From contig JARGNZ010000016.1 of the NCBI GenBank assembly GCA_029209985.1, positions 1 through 64,000 of the forward strand: 64,000 nucleotides of DNA. The letters run 5' to 3'. Under the pieces are notes generated by a model that was not told the origin of the DNA, ran no database searches, and worked only from the letters and a program-made list of their open reading frames with translations. Each line of letters opens with the position of its first letter. Within the stretch, counting starts at the first letter, position 1. Shown here in pieces: positions 18,484 to 26,670 of this stretch. Made by a program: the position numbers and the translations under genes. The stretch comes from Parvibaculaceae bacterium. Lineage in GTDB: Bacteria > Pseudomonadota > Alphaproteobacteria > Parvibaculales > Parvibaculaceae.

Positions 18484-18518
18484 CAGGCAGGGCATGTAGA
18501 TATGCTCTGCCTGTTTTT
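18484..18518 (+). terminator. Intrinsic terminator after the deacylase gene
   Basis: A 12-base stem (18484-18495 with 18502-18513, one G-U pair), a 6-base loop and a run of five Ts make a textbook rho-independent terminator 18 bases after the stop codon. Confidence 0.88.
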
Positions 18519-18545
18519 ATGCGTTCTACATTTTAGGAAATCAGC

Positions 18546-19316
18546 GTGACTGTTTTGCTCAACGATCTTTTTGGCCTCACGCCTTTTTATTGTCTTATGG
18601 GGTTTTTGGCAGTCGCCTTTGCGGGCGGCTTGCGTGCCTTTAGCGGCTTTGGCTTTGCACTGGCCGGTGTGCCCTTGTTGGCTTTGATCTTTGGTCCAGC
18701 CCAAGCTGTTCCGATTGTCTTGGTGCTGGAAGTTATCGGCGGGCTGCAGATGGTGCCCATGATCCGTAAGCAAGTTGATTGGGGGGCTGTGGGGTTGTTG
18801 ATCCCAGCGGCCTTGGTGGGCGCACCGCTTGGGGTTTGGGCCTTGAGTGTTTTATCGCCAGACTGGTTGCGCTTGGTGATTGCGGTGGCTTTGGCCGGTG
18901 CGGTTATTGTGATTGCAACGGGGGCACGGTTGCCAGCCAATACACCGCGTAAATGGGTCCTCACGGTCGGCGGGCTTTCAGGCTTAATGGCAGGTAGTAC
19001 CGCCATGTCGGGTCCCCCGGTGTTGGTCTATTTTATGGCGCGGGCAGATGAGGCCAGTCGTAACCGGGCATCGATGATGATGTATTTTCTCTTCATCTCC
19101 ACAGCCACAGTGGCGGTGGGTATTCTTTCTGGGGTGGTGACATGGCAAACCGTGGCCGTGGGCGCGTTATTTTCTCCGGCACTGATTGCGAGCAATTTGG
19201 TGGGGCATTGGCTTTTCGGGTTAACCCGTGATGATATTTATCGCCGCATTAGCTTTGCCTTGTTGTGCATCATTGCTGCCGCCACGCTCTTCAAAGCCAT
19301 CATCGATTTAATCTAA
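18546..19316 (+). CDS. TauE/SafE-family membrane permease
   Basis: A 256-residue protein with about eight hydrophobic helices and the TauE/SafE pattern: AFSGFGFALAGVPLLALIFG early, and GLSGLMAGSTAMSGPPVLVY in the second half. Members move sulfite, sulfoacetate or other organic anions across the inner membrane. The substrate here is unknown. The preceding gene is ended by a terminator, so this one has its own promoter in a ~30-base gap or depends on read-through. Its stop overlaps the convergent mnmC stop by 4 bases. Confidence 0.87.
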   Translation: MTVLLNDLFGLTPFYCLMGFLAVAFAGGLRAFSGFGFALAGVPLLALIFGPAQAVPIVLVLEVIGGLQMVPMIRKQVDWGAVGLLIPAALVGAPLGVWALSVLSPDWLRLVIAVALAGAVIVIATGARLPANTPRKWVLTVGGLSGLMAGSTAMSGPPVLVYFMARADEASRNRASMMMYFLFISTATVAVGILSGVVTWQTVAVGALFSPALIASNLVGHWLFGLTRDDIYRRISFALLCIIAAATLFKAIIDLI

Positions 19317-21316
19317 GATCCGCGAATGAGCTGGCGAATGAGATAGCGTTGTGGGCACACCATTTCGCTCATCTCTCGGCTCATAGGCTGGGGGCTTCCA
19401 GCAATCGAGGCGGCTAAAGAGGCGCTGAGTAGGGGAGCTGTAAGAAACCCGTATGAGCCTAAGCCCCCCAACATATAAAGCCCGTCTTCAAAGGTTGGAT
19501 CAGGGTAGGGATGGAATTTGTCCCCATGGGTAAGCTGGCTATAGCTCTCCATAAAGGCCGCTTTGTTGGGCACGGCACCCACAATAGGCATGTGGTCAGG
19601 GGTGGCCGCCCGAATGGAGCGACGGGCAGAGAGCGGGAGGCCGCCTTCCATGCCTAAGGTAGAGAGAGCCGCAAGGTTTGCCGCATCATCATCCGCGCTG
19701 AGGGTTAAGTCGTGGACATCCTTATGATAGCTCGCACCAGTTAAATGGGACCCACCGTCCTGCGGCATGAGATAATGCCCGAAGGCCACCACACATTTCA
19801 GCATCCGACTGGCCGCATCCCCTTCAAACCGGGTGACTTGTCCCAACATCGAAACAAGCGGCAACCAATCGGTTTGAGCAAGGTTTTGCATGTGTGCCCC
19901 CATCGCCAGCACGACATTTTCTGCCCGGTGCAGAACATCGCCTTGGGCATTCATTGTCACCCACGCCGTTCCATCTTTGACGAGTGTTTCAACCTGCCCA
20001 ACACTGGTGGAAAAATGTTCGGCAGCGCCGGTTTGGAATCGATGCCGCATCATCGACATCAAAGCAGCGGGGCGGATATAGCCTGCGTCGGGATAGAAAG
20101 CGCCCCCCGTAACCGTATCAGGCAGATCAAGTCCGCTCAGCTCTTGTGCGCTTGCGTGGTCCAGAGTTTGCACCATATCGCCGGGCAAAACCCCACTGCC
20201 TCCCAAGGCCATCAACCGGTCGGGACTAAGGTCGCCTTTCGCTAAATGCATCACGCCGCACGGGGTGAAACAGTCCGGCGCATTGAGCTGGGTGTAATAC
20301 CGGAGCGCATGAAGATAGGTTGCGCGGTAAAACCGCCCCTCAATGCTGGGGCCGGTAGAGAGACGCGGCATTAAAATCGCTTGCTCATTGCCGGAAGCTT
20401 CGCTGCCATAGGTGGCGTGACGGTCGAGAAAATGAACGCGGGCACCCGTGCGCAACAGGGCATCTGTGGCGCATACGCCGCCAATGCCAGCACCGACAAC
20501 GAGAACGTCGCTGCTTTGTGTGCTCGGGGCTAAATTGTACCATGGGGCAGAGGTATAAAGGTGCTGAGGTGAGAGAGGTACGGGCACTGCCTGTGCCTCA
20601 TCATAGTACCCGGTAAGCATATGGCGTTTGCGTCCATGGCCCGGTGTTTTCTCAACAACAAACCCAGCTTCTAATAGCCCCCGCCGAACCGCTCCCGCCA
20701 CGGTGAAGGTCGCCAGCCGCGCCCCCTGTTTGGACAGCCGAGCCATTTGTTGAAAAACGCTGGGCGACCACATGTCTTCATTGTCGCGGGGGGCAAAGCC
20801 ATCGAGAAACCAATAATCCACTTCCGCTTGGAAGCTGGGCAGAATGTCATCTGCCATGCCAAAGCCAAGAGTGAGGCTGATGCCATCATCGGGGAAATCT
20901 AATTGATGAATGCCCGGCACCAGTTTTGGGTATTGGGCAAGAAGGTGTTGGGTAAGGGGGGCTAACTCAGGCCACGGCGCAAGGGCGCGAGCCATTTCTT
21001 CAGGTGTGAGAGGGAAGCCCTCAAAGGACAGAAAATGCAATCGTTGGTCTGGTGTGCGGTGGGCGCGCCATGCGTCCCATGTGGCCAAAAAGTTTAACCC
21101 TGTGCCAAAACCGGTTTCGCCAATTGTTGAATGGGCGCGTCCCGTCCAGGCGTCGGGCAGGCCATTGCCGGTTAGAAAGACATGCCGGGTTTCTGCAAGC
21201 CCGCCTTCAGCCGAATAATAAATGTCGTCATAACGAGTAGAGGCGGGAACTGCGTCCCGCCACTCAAGGTCTGCTCGTGGCAACTGGGGCCAACGCGGAG
21301 AGGGGTTGTGTGTCAC
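19313..21316 (-). CDS. mnmC: Bifunctional tRNA wobble-uridine modification enzyme MnmC
   Basis: A 667-residue two-domain enzyme. The N-terminal MnmD methyltransferase (about 1-240) begins DLEWRDAVPASTRYDDIYYS and contains GETGFGTGLNFLATWDAW, the SAM site, and DYWFLDGFAPRDNEDMWS. The C-terminal FAD oxidase starts VLVVGAGIGGVCATDALL (about 274-291) and has GSEASGNEQAILMPRLS. It converts cmnm5(s2)U34 to nm5 and then to mnm5(s2)U34 in tRNA. Both halves look intact. It is convergent with the TauE gene. Confidence 0.93.
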   Translation of the reverse strand: MTHNPSPRWPQLPRADLEWRDAVPASTRYDDIYYSAEGGLAETRHVFLTGNGLPDAWTGRAHSTIGETGFGTGLNFLATWDAWRAHRTPDQRLHFLSFEGFPLTPEEMARALAPWPELAPLTQHLLAQYPKLVPGIHQLDFPDDGISLTLGFGMADDILPSFQAEVDYWFLDGFAPRDNEDMWSPSVFQQMARLSKQGARLATFTVAGAVRRGLLEAGFVVEKTPGHGRKRHMLTGYYDEAQAVPVPLSPQHLYTSAPWYNLAPSTQSSDVLVVGAGIGGVCATDALLRTGARVHFLDRHATYGSEASGNEQAILMPRLSTGPSIEGRFYRATYLHALRYYTQLNAPDCFTPCGVMHLAKGDLSPDRLMALGGSGVLPGDMVQTLDHASAQELSGLDLPDTVTGGAFYPDAGYIRPAALMSMMRHRFQTGAAEHFSTSVGQVETLVKDGTAWVTMNAQGDVLHRAENVVLAMGAHMQNLAQTDWLPLVSMLGQVTRFEGDAASRMLKCVVAFGHYLMPQDGGSHLTGASYHKDVHDLTLSADDDAANLAALSTLGMEGGLPLSARRSIRAATPDHMPIVGAVPNKAAFMESYSQLTHGDKFHPYPDPTFEDGLYMLGGLGSYGFLTAPLLSASLAASIAGSPQPMSREMSEMVCPQRYLIRQLIRGS

Positions 21317-21349
21317 GTCTGTCTCTCTTCGATGAGCGCCAGTTGAAGG

Positions 21350-21412
21350 TTTCCGTGTACGGAAAAATGGCTTCCGTAAAGGGAAAACCTACTTCCGTAA
21401 AGGAAAAGGATG
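21350..21412. repeat. Three tandem copies of a 21-base repeat over the SDR stop codon
   Basis: Units start at 21350, 21371 and 21392 and share the core TTCCGTnnAnGGnAAAA. Read on the minus strand, the third copy encodes the last residues FPLRK of the SDR protein. The stop codon (21389-21391) falls between copies, and in-frame read-through of the other two would repeat FPLRK-like peptides. The unit looks like a recent slippage or duplication product. Confidence 0.75.
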
Positions 21413-22174
21413 CGTGCTGGTAAGCCCGCCATCAACTGGATACGCCTGACCATTTACATATGAAGCTTCGTCGCTGGCAAGGAACATCGCGACGCGGGCA
21501 ATCTCTTCTGGCAAGCCATACCGCGCGGTTGGGTTCAATTGACCGATTTTATCTTCTGTCCCCCGTTGACGCGCCCCATCAAAAATGGGTTTGGTCATGC
21601 CGGTTTCAATAAGACCGGGACACACCGCATTGACGCGCACGCCTGTACCAAACAATGAATTGGCTGTTGTTTGCACCAAGCTGATCACACCAGCTTTAGA
21701 GGCGCTATAAGGCGAACCGCCCGCATTGGCACGCAAGGCGGCAACCGATGCCGTACACACAATAGCGCCTTTGCCTTGGGCAATCATAATGGGGCTTGCA
21801 TGTTTGATCGCCAAGAACGGTCCGAGCAAGTTCACCCGAAGAACTTCCATCCAATGGGCTGGGGTTTGTTCAGCAAGAGGCACAAGACCGCCACTGATGC
21901 CCGCATTGGCATAGAACACATCAAGGCCGCCAAATTTGTTGACCGCAAGATCAACAAGACCATGCACGGCATCTTCGTCACCGGCATCAGCAGCAACCGT
22001 TGTGACGTCGCCGCCATTGTCTCGAATGATTTTTGCTGTTTGGTCTACGCTGTCTTCAACCAAATCGACAGCAATAACCGATGCGCCTTCACTGACGGCA
22101 AGCAAAGCACTTGCACGTCCAATGCCGCTGCCAGCGCCTGTGATAATCGCGCGTTTTCCGCTCAGTCGTCCCAT
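21389..22174 (-). CDS. SDR-family NAD(P)-dependent oxidoreductase
   Basis: A 261-residue classical short-chain dehydrogenase. The dinucleotide site is TGAGSGIG (12-19), NAG is at 90-92, and the catalytic residues are S143, Y156 and K160 in SPYSASK. Asp37 after the second strand (VIAVDLVED) favours NAD over NADP. The C-terminus has the usual YVNGQAYPVDGG. The substrate is not evident and no pathway partner is adjacent. The last residues after VDGGLTSTH are encoded by a tandem repeat unit and look like a recent extension. Confidence 0.9.
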   Translation of the reverse strand: MGRLSGKRAIITGAGSGIGRASALLAVSEGASVIAVDLVEDSVDQTAKIIRDNGGDVTTVAADAGDEDAVHGLVDLAVNKFGGLDVFYANAGISGGLVPLAEQTPAHWMEVLRVNLLGPFLAIKHASPIMIAQGKGAIVCTASVAALRANAGGSPYSASKAGVISLVQTTANSLFGTGVRVNAVCPGLIETGMTKPIFDGARQRGTEDKIGQLNPTARYGLPEEIARVAMFLASDEASYVNGQAYPVDGGLTSTHPFPLRK

Positions 22175-22290
22175 GGTGGCCTCTCATGTAAGAATCAATG
22201 TCATGGCTCATCATAGGCCAAGTCTTCCTTTTCTCAACCACGCCAAAAAGGATGAATAGCCTGCGACAGCGGGGAGAGGCAAACAGCCTG

Positions 22291-22322
22291 CAAACAAAAG
22301 GAGAGGGCAAAGCCCTCTCCTT
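22291..22322 (-). terminator. Terminator of the small exported-protein gene
   Basis: Perfect 11-base arms (22298-22308 and 22312-22322; core GGAGAGGGC/GCCCTCTCC) with loop AAA. On the minus strand the stem is followed by TTGTTTG. It lies 57 bases after the stop codon of the gene at 22379-22732. Confidence 0.8.
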
Positions 22323-22378
22323 AAACGCATTCTTTTAAGTCCGTACCATAAGCCTGTACGGGACCTTAGGCCGTTGGC

Positions 22379-22732
22379 TTAGTAGCCTTTACCGGCGACC
22401 ACATGCCATTCAATCGGCTTGCCGTCTTCATCTTGAAGGGTGCCGCTGCTGCCTACAACCGCTGGCTCTTTAATGGGCGGGGTGCAATTTTCAGGTGTAT
22501 CCCCAAAAGTGGAGCAAATTTTGTCGCCCAATAGACGCCATTTACCCTGAGTGAGGTGCCCGTCAGGGCCTTGCACTTCCATTGTTTTTTTCGTGCTGTA
22601 ATAGACTTTGCTGACGTCGCCCTCTTCATTCTTGAGCACAACAGTATTACCCACAAGGCCAGCGCCATTGTCGGCGATTGCAACACTTGCAGAGCCGATG
22701 AGCAATGCGGTTGCCAGAATAACTTTTTTCAT
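22379..22732 (-). CDS. Small exported protein of unknown function
   Basis: 117 residues. The start MKKVILATALLIGSASVAIA is a clear Sec signal peptide with a cleavage site after the last Ala, so the mature ~97-residue protein should be periplasmic. The mature part has GKWRLLGDKICSTFGDTPEN followed by Cys; the two cysteines could form a disulfide. The pattern resembles small proteins with a 'G-x-W--GdxiC' element found in several alphaproteobacteria, but I cannot name the family. The ATG at 22732 was chosen because it gives the signal peptide directly. The gene has its own terminator and appears monocistronic. Confidence 0.75.
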   Translation of the reverse strand: MKKVILATALLIGSASVAIADNGAGLVGNTVVLKNEEGDVSKVYYSTKKTMEVQGPDGHLTQGKWRLLGDKICSTFGDTPENCTPPIKEPAVVGSSGTLQDEDGKPIEWHVVAGKGY

Positions 22733-22940
22733 GATTGAGGTCCCTTTTAGTCCGTCTCGCCAGACCATCCGTGAAGCCAGACCCGCCCGGAGGGAAGTGG
22801 TCGGATCAGCCACATGATGCCTGTGTTAAAAATTGTCAGGTAAATATGGCTGCAATATGGTTAACGGAAGGTGCACGCAGGGGGTGATCAGGGGCTTTCG
22901 TGCCGGGAAAAGCCGAAATGAGGCGAGGGAAGGCTTTGGG

Positions 22941-23201
22941 TTACTTTTTCATACCCGGTGGGCGCAGCAAATAAATCACAACCCATACGGGAATGATGAC
23001 AATCGCCCCTAAGACGAAATGAGGCAGCGCCCACTCAAACGCACCGGAAACCAATTTAGAGACATTATCGACTGTCAGCCCCATATCTTTGAGCACGCTG
23101 GCCGCCGAAATGTCGAACGCGTTGAGGACTGCCCCCAAAATAACGGAGACAATGGCAAACTTAAAAAGGGTGGAGATCACACTCTGCATATTATTTCCCA
23201 C
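22941..23201 (-). CDS. Small two-helix membrane protein, DUF6460-like
   Basis: An 86-residue protein with two hydrophobic helices: about 10-28 (FKFAIVSVILGAVLNAF) and about 60-80 (HFVLGAIVIIPVWVVIYLLR). It ends with a basic tail, RPPGMKK. The pattern EWALPHFVLGAIVIIPVWVV fits the alphaproteobacterial family I know as DUF6460, of unknown function. The start may also be the internal Met5. It is monocistronic and divergent from the cupin gene. Confidence 0.65.
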   Translation of the reverse strand: MGNNMQSVISTLFKFAIVSVILGAVLNAFDISAASVLKDMGLTVDNVSKLVSGAFEWALPHFVLGAIVIIPVWVVIYLLRPPGMKK

Positions 23202-23344
23202 TCACAACAGCCCAAAGCGCAGATCAGTTCTGCCGATATTGGACCTTGTTTTACCTCGTGCTTCCATCACTTATGTACTGATTAACACCATATGCCGCTC
23301 AATTTGTCTATGCGGGCGGCTTTCGCACTTATTGGAGCAAACTG

Positions 23345-23827
23345 ATGACGAAATCCGACCTCGATCAGTGTTTTTATCCCGCGTCTCGCCTCGCCCAGTT
23401 ACCCGAAAAACAAGTTGTGCACCAATATAACGACAATGCAGTGCGCCTGACACGGTCAATTGGCGATTTTGCCGGGCTTGTGGATATGGGGTTACACATT
23501 GTCCGCGTTGAACCGGGCCACGATACGACCGAACACCACTCACATGGCCAAGATGAAGAGTTTGTGCACCTAATCTCAGGTCGCGCAGTGGCGTATTTAG
23601 GCGATGAAGAGGTTCATATGGAAAGCGGGGACACGATGGTATTCCCTAAAAACTCTCCGGCCCATTCCATGCACAACCCATTTGCCGAAGACCTTGTCTA
23701 TTTAATGGGCGGCACACGTTCCCCCATCGATGTCTGCACCTACCCTAAATTAGACCGGCGCCAATACCGCGTGGACGGCGAAAAAGAATATGTCGCGATC
23801 AAGGATGTCACCAAAGTCCAGCGATAG
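23345..23827 (+). CDS. Cupin-domain protein
   Basis: A 160-residue protein with one cupin barrel. Metal-ligand motif 1 is EHHSHGQDEEFVHLISG (His-x-His, later Glu) and motif 2 is MVFPKNSPAHSMHNP with its His. Such small cupins bind a metal and act as dioxygenases, isomerases or sensors; the substrate cannot be told. The sequence STHPF-like repeats of the SDR are not present here. It starts at the ATG at 23345 and is followed by a strong bidirectional terminator. Confidence 0.82.
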   Translation: MTKSDLDQCFYPASRLAQLPEKQVVHQYNDNAVRLTRSIGDFAGLVDMGLHIVRVEPGHDTTEHHSHGQDEEFVHLISGRAVAYLGDEEVHMESGDTMVFPKNSPAHSMHNPFAEDLVYLMGGTRSPIDVCTYPKLDRRQYRVDGEKEYVAIKDVTKVQR

Positions 23828-23845
23828 GCGACCCGCTGCCAAAGA

Positions 23846-23879
23846 AAAGCCCGGACCTCTTATCAGAGATCCGGGCTTT
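23846..23879. terminator. Bidirectional terminator between cupin and AsmA genes
   Basis: Arms AAAGCCCGGA (23846-23855) and TCCGGGCTTT (23870-23879) are perfect complements. The inner bases CTCT/AGAG extend the stem past one mismatch to a TATC loop. The A-rich left and T-rich right flanks let it end the cupin transcript from the left and the AsmA transcript from the right. Confidence 0.85.
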
Positions 23880-23901
23880 GATGTGAGCAGATACGCCGAG
23901 C

Positions 23902-25926
23902 TTAGCGGCCAAAGAGGCCTTTCAGGGCTTTACCAGCACCGCTCTCCTTGTCAGAAGAACCGCCGCCGAGCAAACCGTCTACCAGGTCGCTGGCCCCGCC
24001 ACTCTTGCCGCCTAGGTTTTTCACGGCATCGACAATAGCGTCAGGGTTGTTAGAGAGGGCAGCTGCAAGGTCAGGGGAGAACGATGGATCGCTCCACGGA
24101 CCAGAAATAACCACAGGCACTTCAATGCCAGAAGCACTGCTGCCGCCTTGGCCTTCAAGTGAGCCAACAAGCTTTGGCTCTACCCGGTAATTGAGGGTTT
24201 GCTTGGGCATGTCCACAGTCCCCTTGCCTGCAATGCGGATCAACGGGCTCAGCATTTTTAAGTCTGAGTTTGTCAAAATGCCTCGGGCAATTGTGAAGGA
24301 GCCATTGAGCTCTGAGAAGTCAGTGCTCTGCGTGCCGCCTGCGCCCCAACCAGAAAGCGGGTTGCTAAAGACATTCCGCATGAGCTGGGCAATGTTGATG
24401 CCGCGAATGGCCCCATTTTGGAAGTCAAACTTGCCTTTGCCCGATAGCGCCGAAACCATTGCTTTTTGGCTCTTGCCACTTGTGTTGATGGCAAAGTCAA
24501 ACAAGGTGGTTCCTTCAAGACGGGTGAAATCTGCCGCATCCGTCAACAACGGCTGGGCTTGCAAACCGGACAGATCAAAATCGGCGCTGATTTTTGGTGT
24601 AGACCGTGAACCGTCCAATGTCAGGCTGCCTTTACCAGCCCCTTCATATAAGGCCAATTTGGCGAGGTTGGCGGTCATTACGCCATTGCGCAATTTGAGC
24701 TTGAGCTTGCTTTCACCAATCTTGATTTTTTGGATCAAGATGGCACCCGCAGACAAATCAAGGTCTGCATTGATGGCCCGCAAGCCTGTCATATCAATCG
24801 GGTCCGTGCTCCACCCAGCTGAGCTGGTCGTCGCAGCGCTGCTGCTTGATCCGCCAGAACCAGAACCAGACGCATCTGCATCACCGCCCATATAGACATT
24901 CGCGTCAATCTTATCGACTGCCAAAGCGCCTTTAATGTAGGGAACTTGACCCGCCACATTGGCACTTACAAAACCCTCCATAGCCATGCCATCAAAGTTG
25001 ATGACGGCATCGCTGAAGGAAAACTCAGTGCTATTGCCAGCAACCGTGCCTTTCAGGTCAAGCTCACCAAAGCCGTCGGTGCCTGCCATGGGCGACCCTG
25101 CCCATGCAGCCAAGGCGCGCACGGATGGGACGTTCAGAGTTAAGTTGCCGTTGAACGCAGGCGTATCTCCCATAACCAACGACCCTTCAAAGTCTTTGGT
25201 TACTTTGGGCGTGGACGCATCAGCTGTGATGGCCGTTGTGCCGCCTTCAAGCAATACCCGTGGCTTCTCAACCATCATGGCAATTGTCATCTTATCGCCG
25301 TTCCAAACAGCTGACCCATCGACGTTAAGCGGATCATCTAGGCTAGGCAGGGAAACGCCCAAATTAATCTCGGTGATTTCATATGACGCACCAGCCTGCG
25401 CATCTTTGTAGCTGGCGGTGCCATCGCTGATGCGAATGTCACCAAGCCGGATATCTTTAATGGGGTTTCCAACGCTAGAGCCAGCTTGGCTGTCGGTCTC
25501 ACCGCTTGCAGCTACTTCTTCACCCTCGGTTTGAGTTTGGGGCGTGAACTCCCAATTCGCATTACCTTGACGATTGATTTCTAAATGAATTTGCGGGCGT
25601 ACCAACGTGAAGCTATCCAGCTCAACACTGCCGGTCAAAAGCGGCAAAATCTTGAGAGAAACATTCAGCTCTTCCATCGACATCATGTCAGGTGTGCTGC
25701 CCCAGTCGGCGTTTGCAAAGCGGACCTTCTGCGCATTCACCCCAAGCGACGGCAAAATAGTAAGACCGACATCACCATCAATGGTGAGCGTTCTACCCGT
25801 TTGTTCTTGAGCGAGCGCTTCAAATTTTTCTTTATACGTCTCTGACGGAATGAAGGAGGCGATTGCAACGAGCGCTCCCAATGCGACGACGACGACGCCA
25901 AATATGATTACGATGATGCGGGTCAT
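23902..25926 (-). CDS. AsmA-family envelope protein
   Basis: A 674-residue protein anchored by one N-terminal helix (about 2-24, IIVIIFGVVVVALGALVAIA), with the rest in the periplasm. The AsmA N-terminal domain follows: GRTLTIDGDVGLTILPSLG, then NADWGSTPDMMSMEELNVSL. The C-terminal AsmA-like repeat region has DFDLSGLQAQPLL, KGKFDFQNGAIRGINIAQLM and GKGTVDMPKQTLNYRVEPK. A Gly/Ser-rich linker lies around residues 345-365. The family is linked to lipid transport and outer-membrane homeostasis. The start at 25926 has GAGGAGGT 5 bases upstream; an upstream in-frame start at 25962 has no such support. Confidence 0.9.
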   Translation of the reverse strand: MTRIIVIIFGVVVVALGALVAIASFIPSETYKEKFEALAQEQTGRTLTIDGDVGLTILPSLGVNAQKVRFANADWGSTPDMMSMEELNVSLKILPLLTGSVELDSFTLVRPQIHLEINRQGNANWEFTPQTQTEGEEVAASGETDSQAGSSVGNPIKDIRLGDIRISDGTASYKDAQAGASYEITEINLGVSLPSLDDPLNVDGSAVWNGDKMTIAMMVEKPRVLLEGGTTAITADASTPKVTKDFEGSLVMGDTPAFNGNLTLNVPSVRALAAWAGSPMAGTDGFGELDLKGTVAGNSTEFSFSDAVINFDGMAMEGFVSANVAGQVPYIKGALAVDKIDANVYMGGDADASGSGSGGSSSSAATTSSAGWSTDPIDMTGLRAINADLDLSAGAILIQKIKIGESKLKLKLRNGVMTANLAKLALYEGAGKGSLTLDGSRSTPKISADFDLSGLQAQPLLTDAADFTRLEGTTLFDFAINTSGKSQKAMVSALSGKGKFDFQNGAIRGINIAQLMRNVFSNPLSGWGAGGTQSTDFSELNGSFTIARGILTNSDLKMLSPLIRIAGKGTVDMPKQTLNYRVEPKLVGSLEGQGGSSASGIEVPVVISGPWSDPSFSPDLAAALSNNPDAIVDAVKNLGGKSGGASDLVDGLLGGGSSDKESGAGKALKGLFGR

Positions 25927-26114
25927 TTTGACCTCCTCAGTGATGCGTACCCCCGGTAGCAACGGGGCCTTCAGATAGAACTGAAGAAAGAAATAGCGGA
26001 GAAACGAGTCATCCGCGCGTTGAGAAACATTCTAACGTGAAACGATGCGAACTTCTTTATGTGCTTTAGCAACACCTGTCGCCCTAAAGTCACGCTTTCA
26101 ATGAAAGTACAAAG

Positions 26115-26165
26115 TGTCGCACCTTAGGTCTTGGCTAAGCGAGAGGACTCTCTTAATGTGCGACA
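26115..26165. ncRNA. Candidate three-way-junction RNA element
   Basis: Outer arms TGTCGCAC (26115-26122) and GTGCGACA (26158-26165) pair perfectly. Inside are two side hairpins, CTTAG-(7)-CTAAG (26123-26139) and GAGA-(4)-TCTC (26141-26152). The whole would fold as a compact three-way junction on either strand. I recognise no known RNA family. It may belong to a longer leader of the ABC exporter (plus) or of the AsmA gene (minus). Confidence 0.3.
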
Positions 26166-26287
26166 GCAACTTGAACACTGTTCTAGCAAAACTGTGTGAC
26201 AGTTGATCCGTTCTGCGATGCTTGGCAAGGCATCGGGAACACACTCAAACGCAACCGATTAAACCGCAACAAAAACAGGAGACACCC

Positions 26288-26392
26288 ATGGATTTTGTGG
26301 GAACATTCTGCTTTTCAAATGTGACGACAATGTGCCATGTGGCCAAAGTCTCCATCTCGAAGAGCACCGTCTCTGGGACGCTGGTACGATGA
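26288..26392 (+). CDS. Candidate 34-residue small protein or leader peptide
   Basis: An ATG at 26288 is preceded by AGGAGA (26277-26282) with a 5-base spacer, one of the best ribosome sites in the window. The frame gives 34 residues, starting MDFVGTFCFSNVTTM and ending SGTLVR, with two Cys and no clear helix or signal. The stop TGA overlaps the next ATG (ATGA, 26389-26392). It could be a leader peptide that controls downstream translation, a small protein, or chance. No family is recognised. Confidence 0.4.
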   Translation: MDFVGTFCFSNVTTMCHVAKVSISKSTVSGTLVR

Positions 26393-26526
26393 CCGCGCGC
26401 CCGGGACTTAACAACCGGGCTCACGCTCTCATACTAGCCACAAACATCAATTTAAGATGGTTTTTGCGGTCAGCGGTTTTCCTCCAAAGCACAGAAATGT
26501 GCGAGGACCAAAACCTTCCGATATGA
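26389..26526 (+). CDS. Candidate 45-residue small protein coupled to the 34-residue ORF
   Basis: The frame starts with the ATG that overlaps the preceding TGA (ATGA) and encodes 45 residues. A mildly hydrophobic centre (ALILATNINLRWFLRSAVFL) is followed by a polar end. It has no ribosome site of its own, so it would depend on re-initiation. The hairpin GCCCGG/CCGGGC lies within its first codons. Weak support on its own; reported because of the exact overlap. Confidence 0.28.
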   Translation: MTARPGLNNRAHALILATNINLRWFLRSAVFLQSTEMCEDQNLPI

Positions 26527-26670
26527 GCTAAAGACTGTTTTAACACATCGTGTTGAAACGCGTCTGCGTGACCCAGGTTCCAAGTAATGCGTATCTGTTC
26601 TGCCTTTGAGTTAAGGCAGAGCCGCCGTGCCCGCGCGTGTGCGTTGGTCTCGGCATGCATGAGGCTTGAA

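Larger units (their letters stand above)
25927..26670. other. 744-base gene-poor interval, rich in hairpins
   Basis: It separates the AsmA gene (minus) from the ABC exporter (plus) and holds no large ORF. Inverted repeats, left to right: CTTTAG/CTAAAG (26064-26089); CTTTC/GAAAG (26095-26107); 8-base arms TGTCGCAC/GTGCGACA (26115-26165) that enclose CTTAG/CTAAG and GAGA/TCTC; AACTGT/ACAGTT (26190-26204); a 7-base stem at 26217-26234; GCCCGG/CCGGGC (26399-26420); a 10-base stem at 26537-26559 with loop ATC; and TCTGCCTT/AAGGCAGA (26599-26620). The short stems could be chance; the 10-base and two 8-base ones are less so. Two tiny ORFs lie in the middle. Confidence 0.5.

Noticed and set aside
19745-20245. 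166-residue plus-strand ORF within mnmC
   Set aside because: Shadow; mnmC is complete and well matched on the minus strand.
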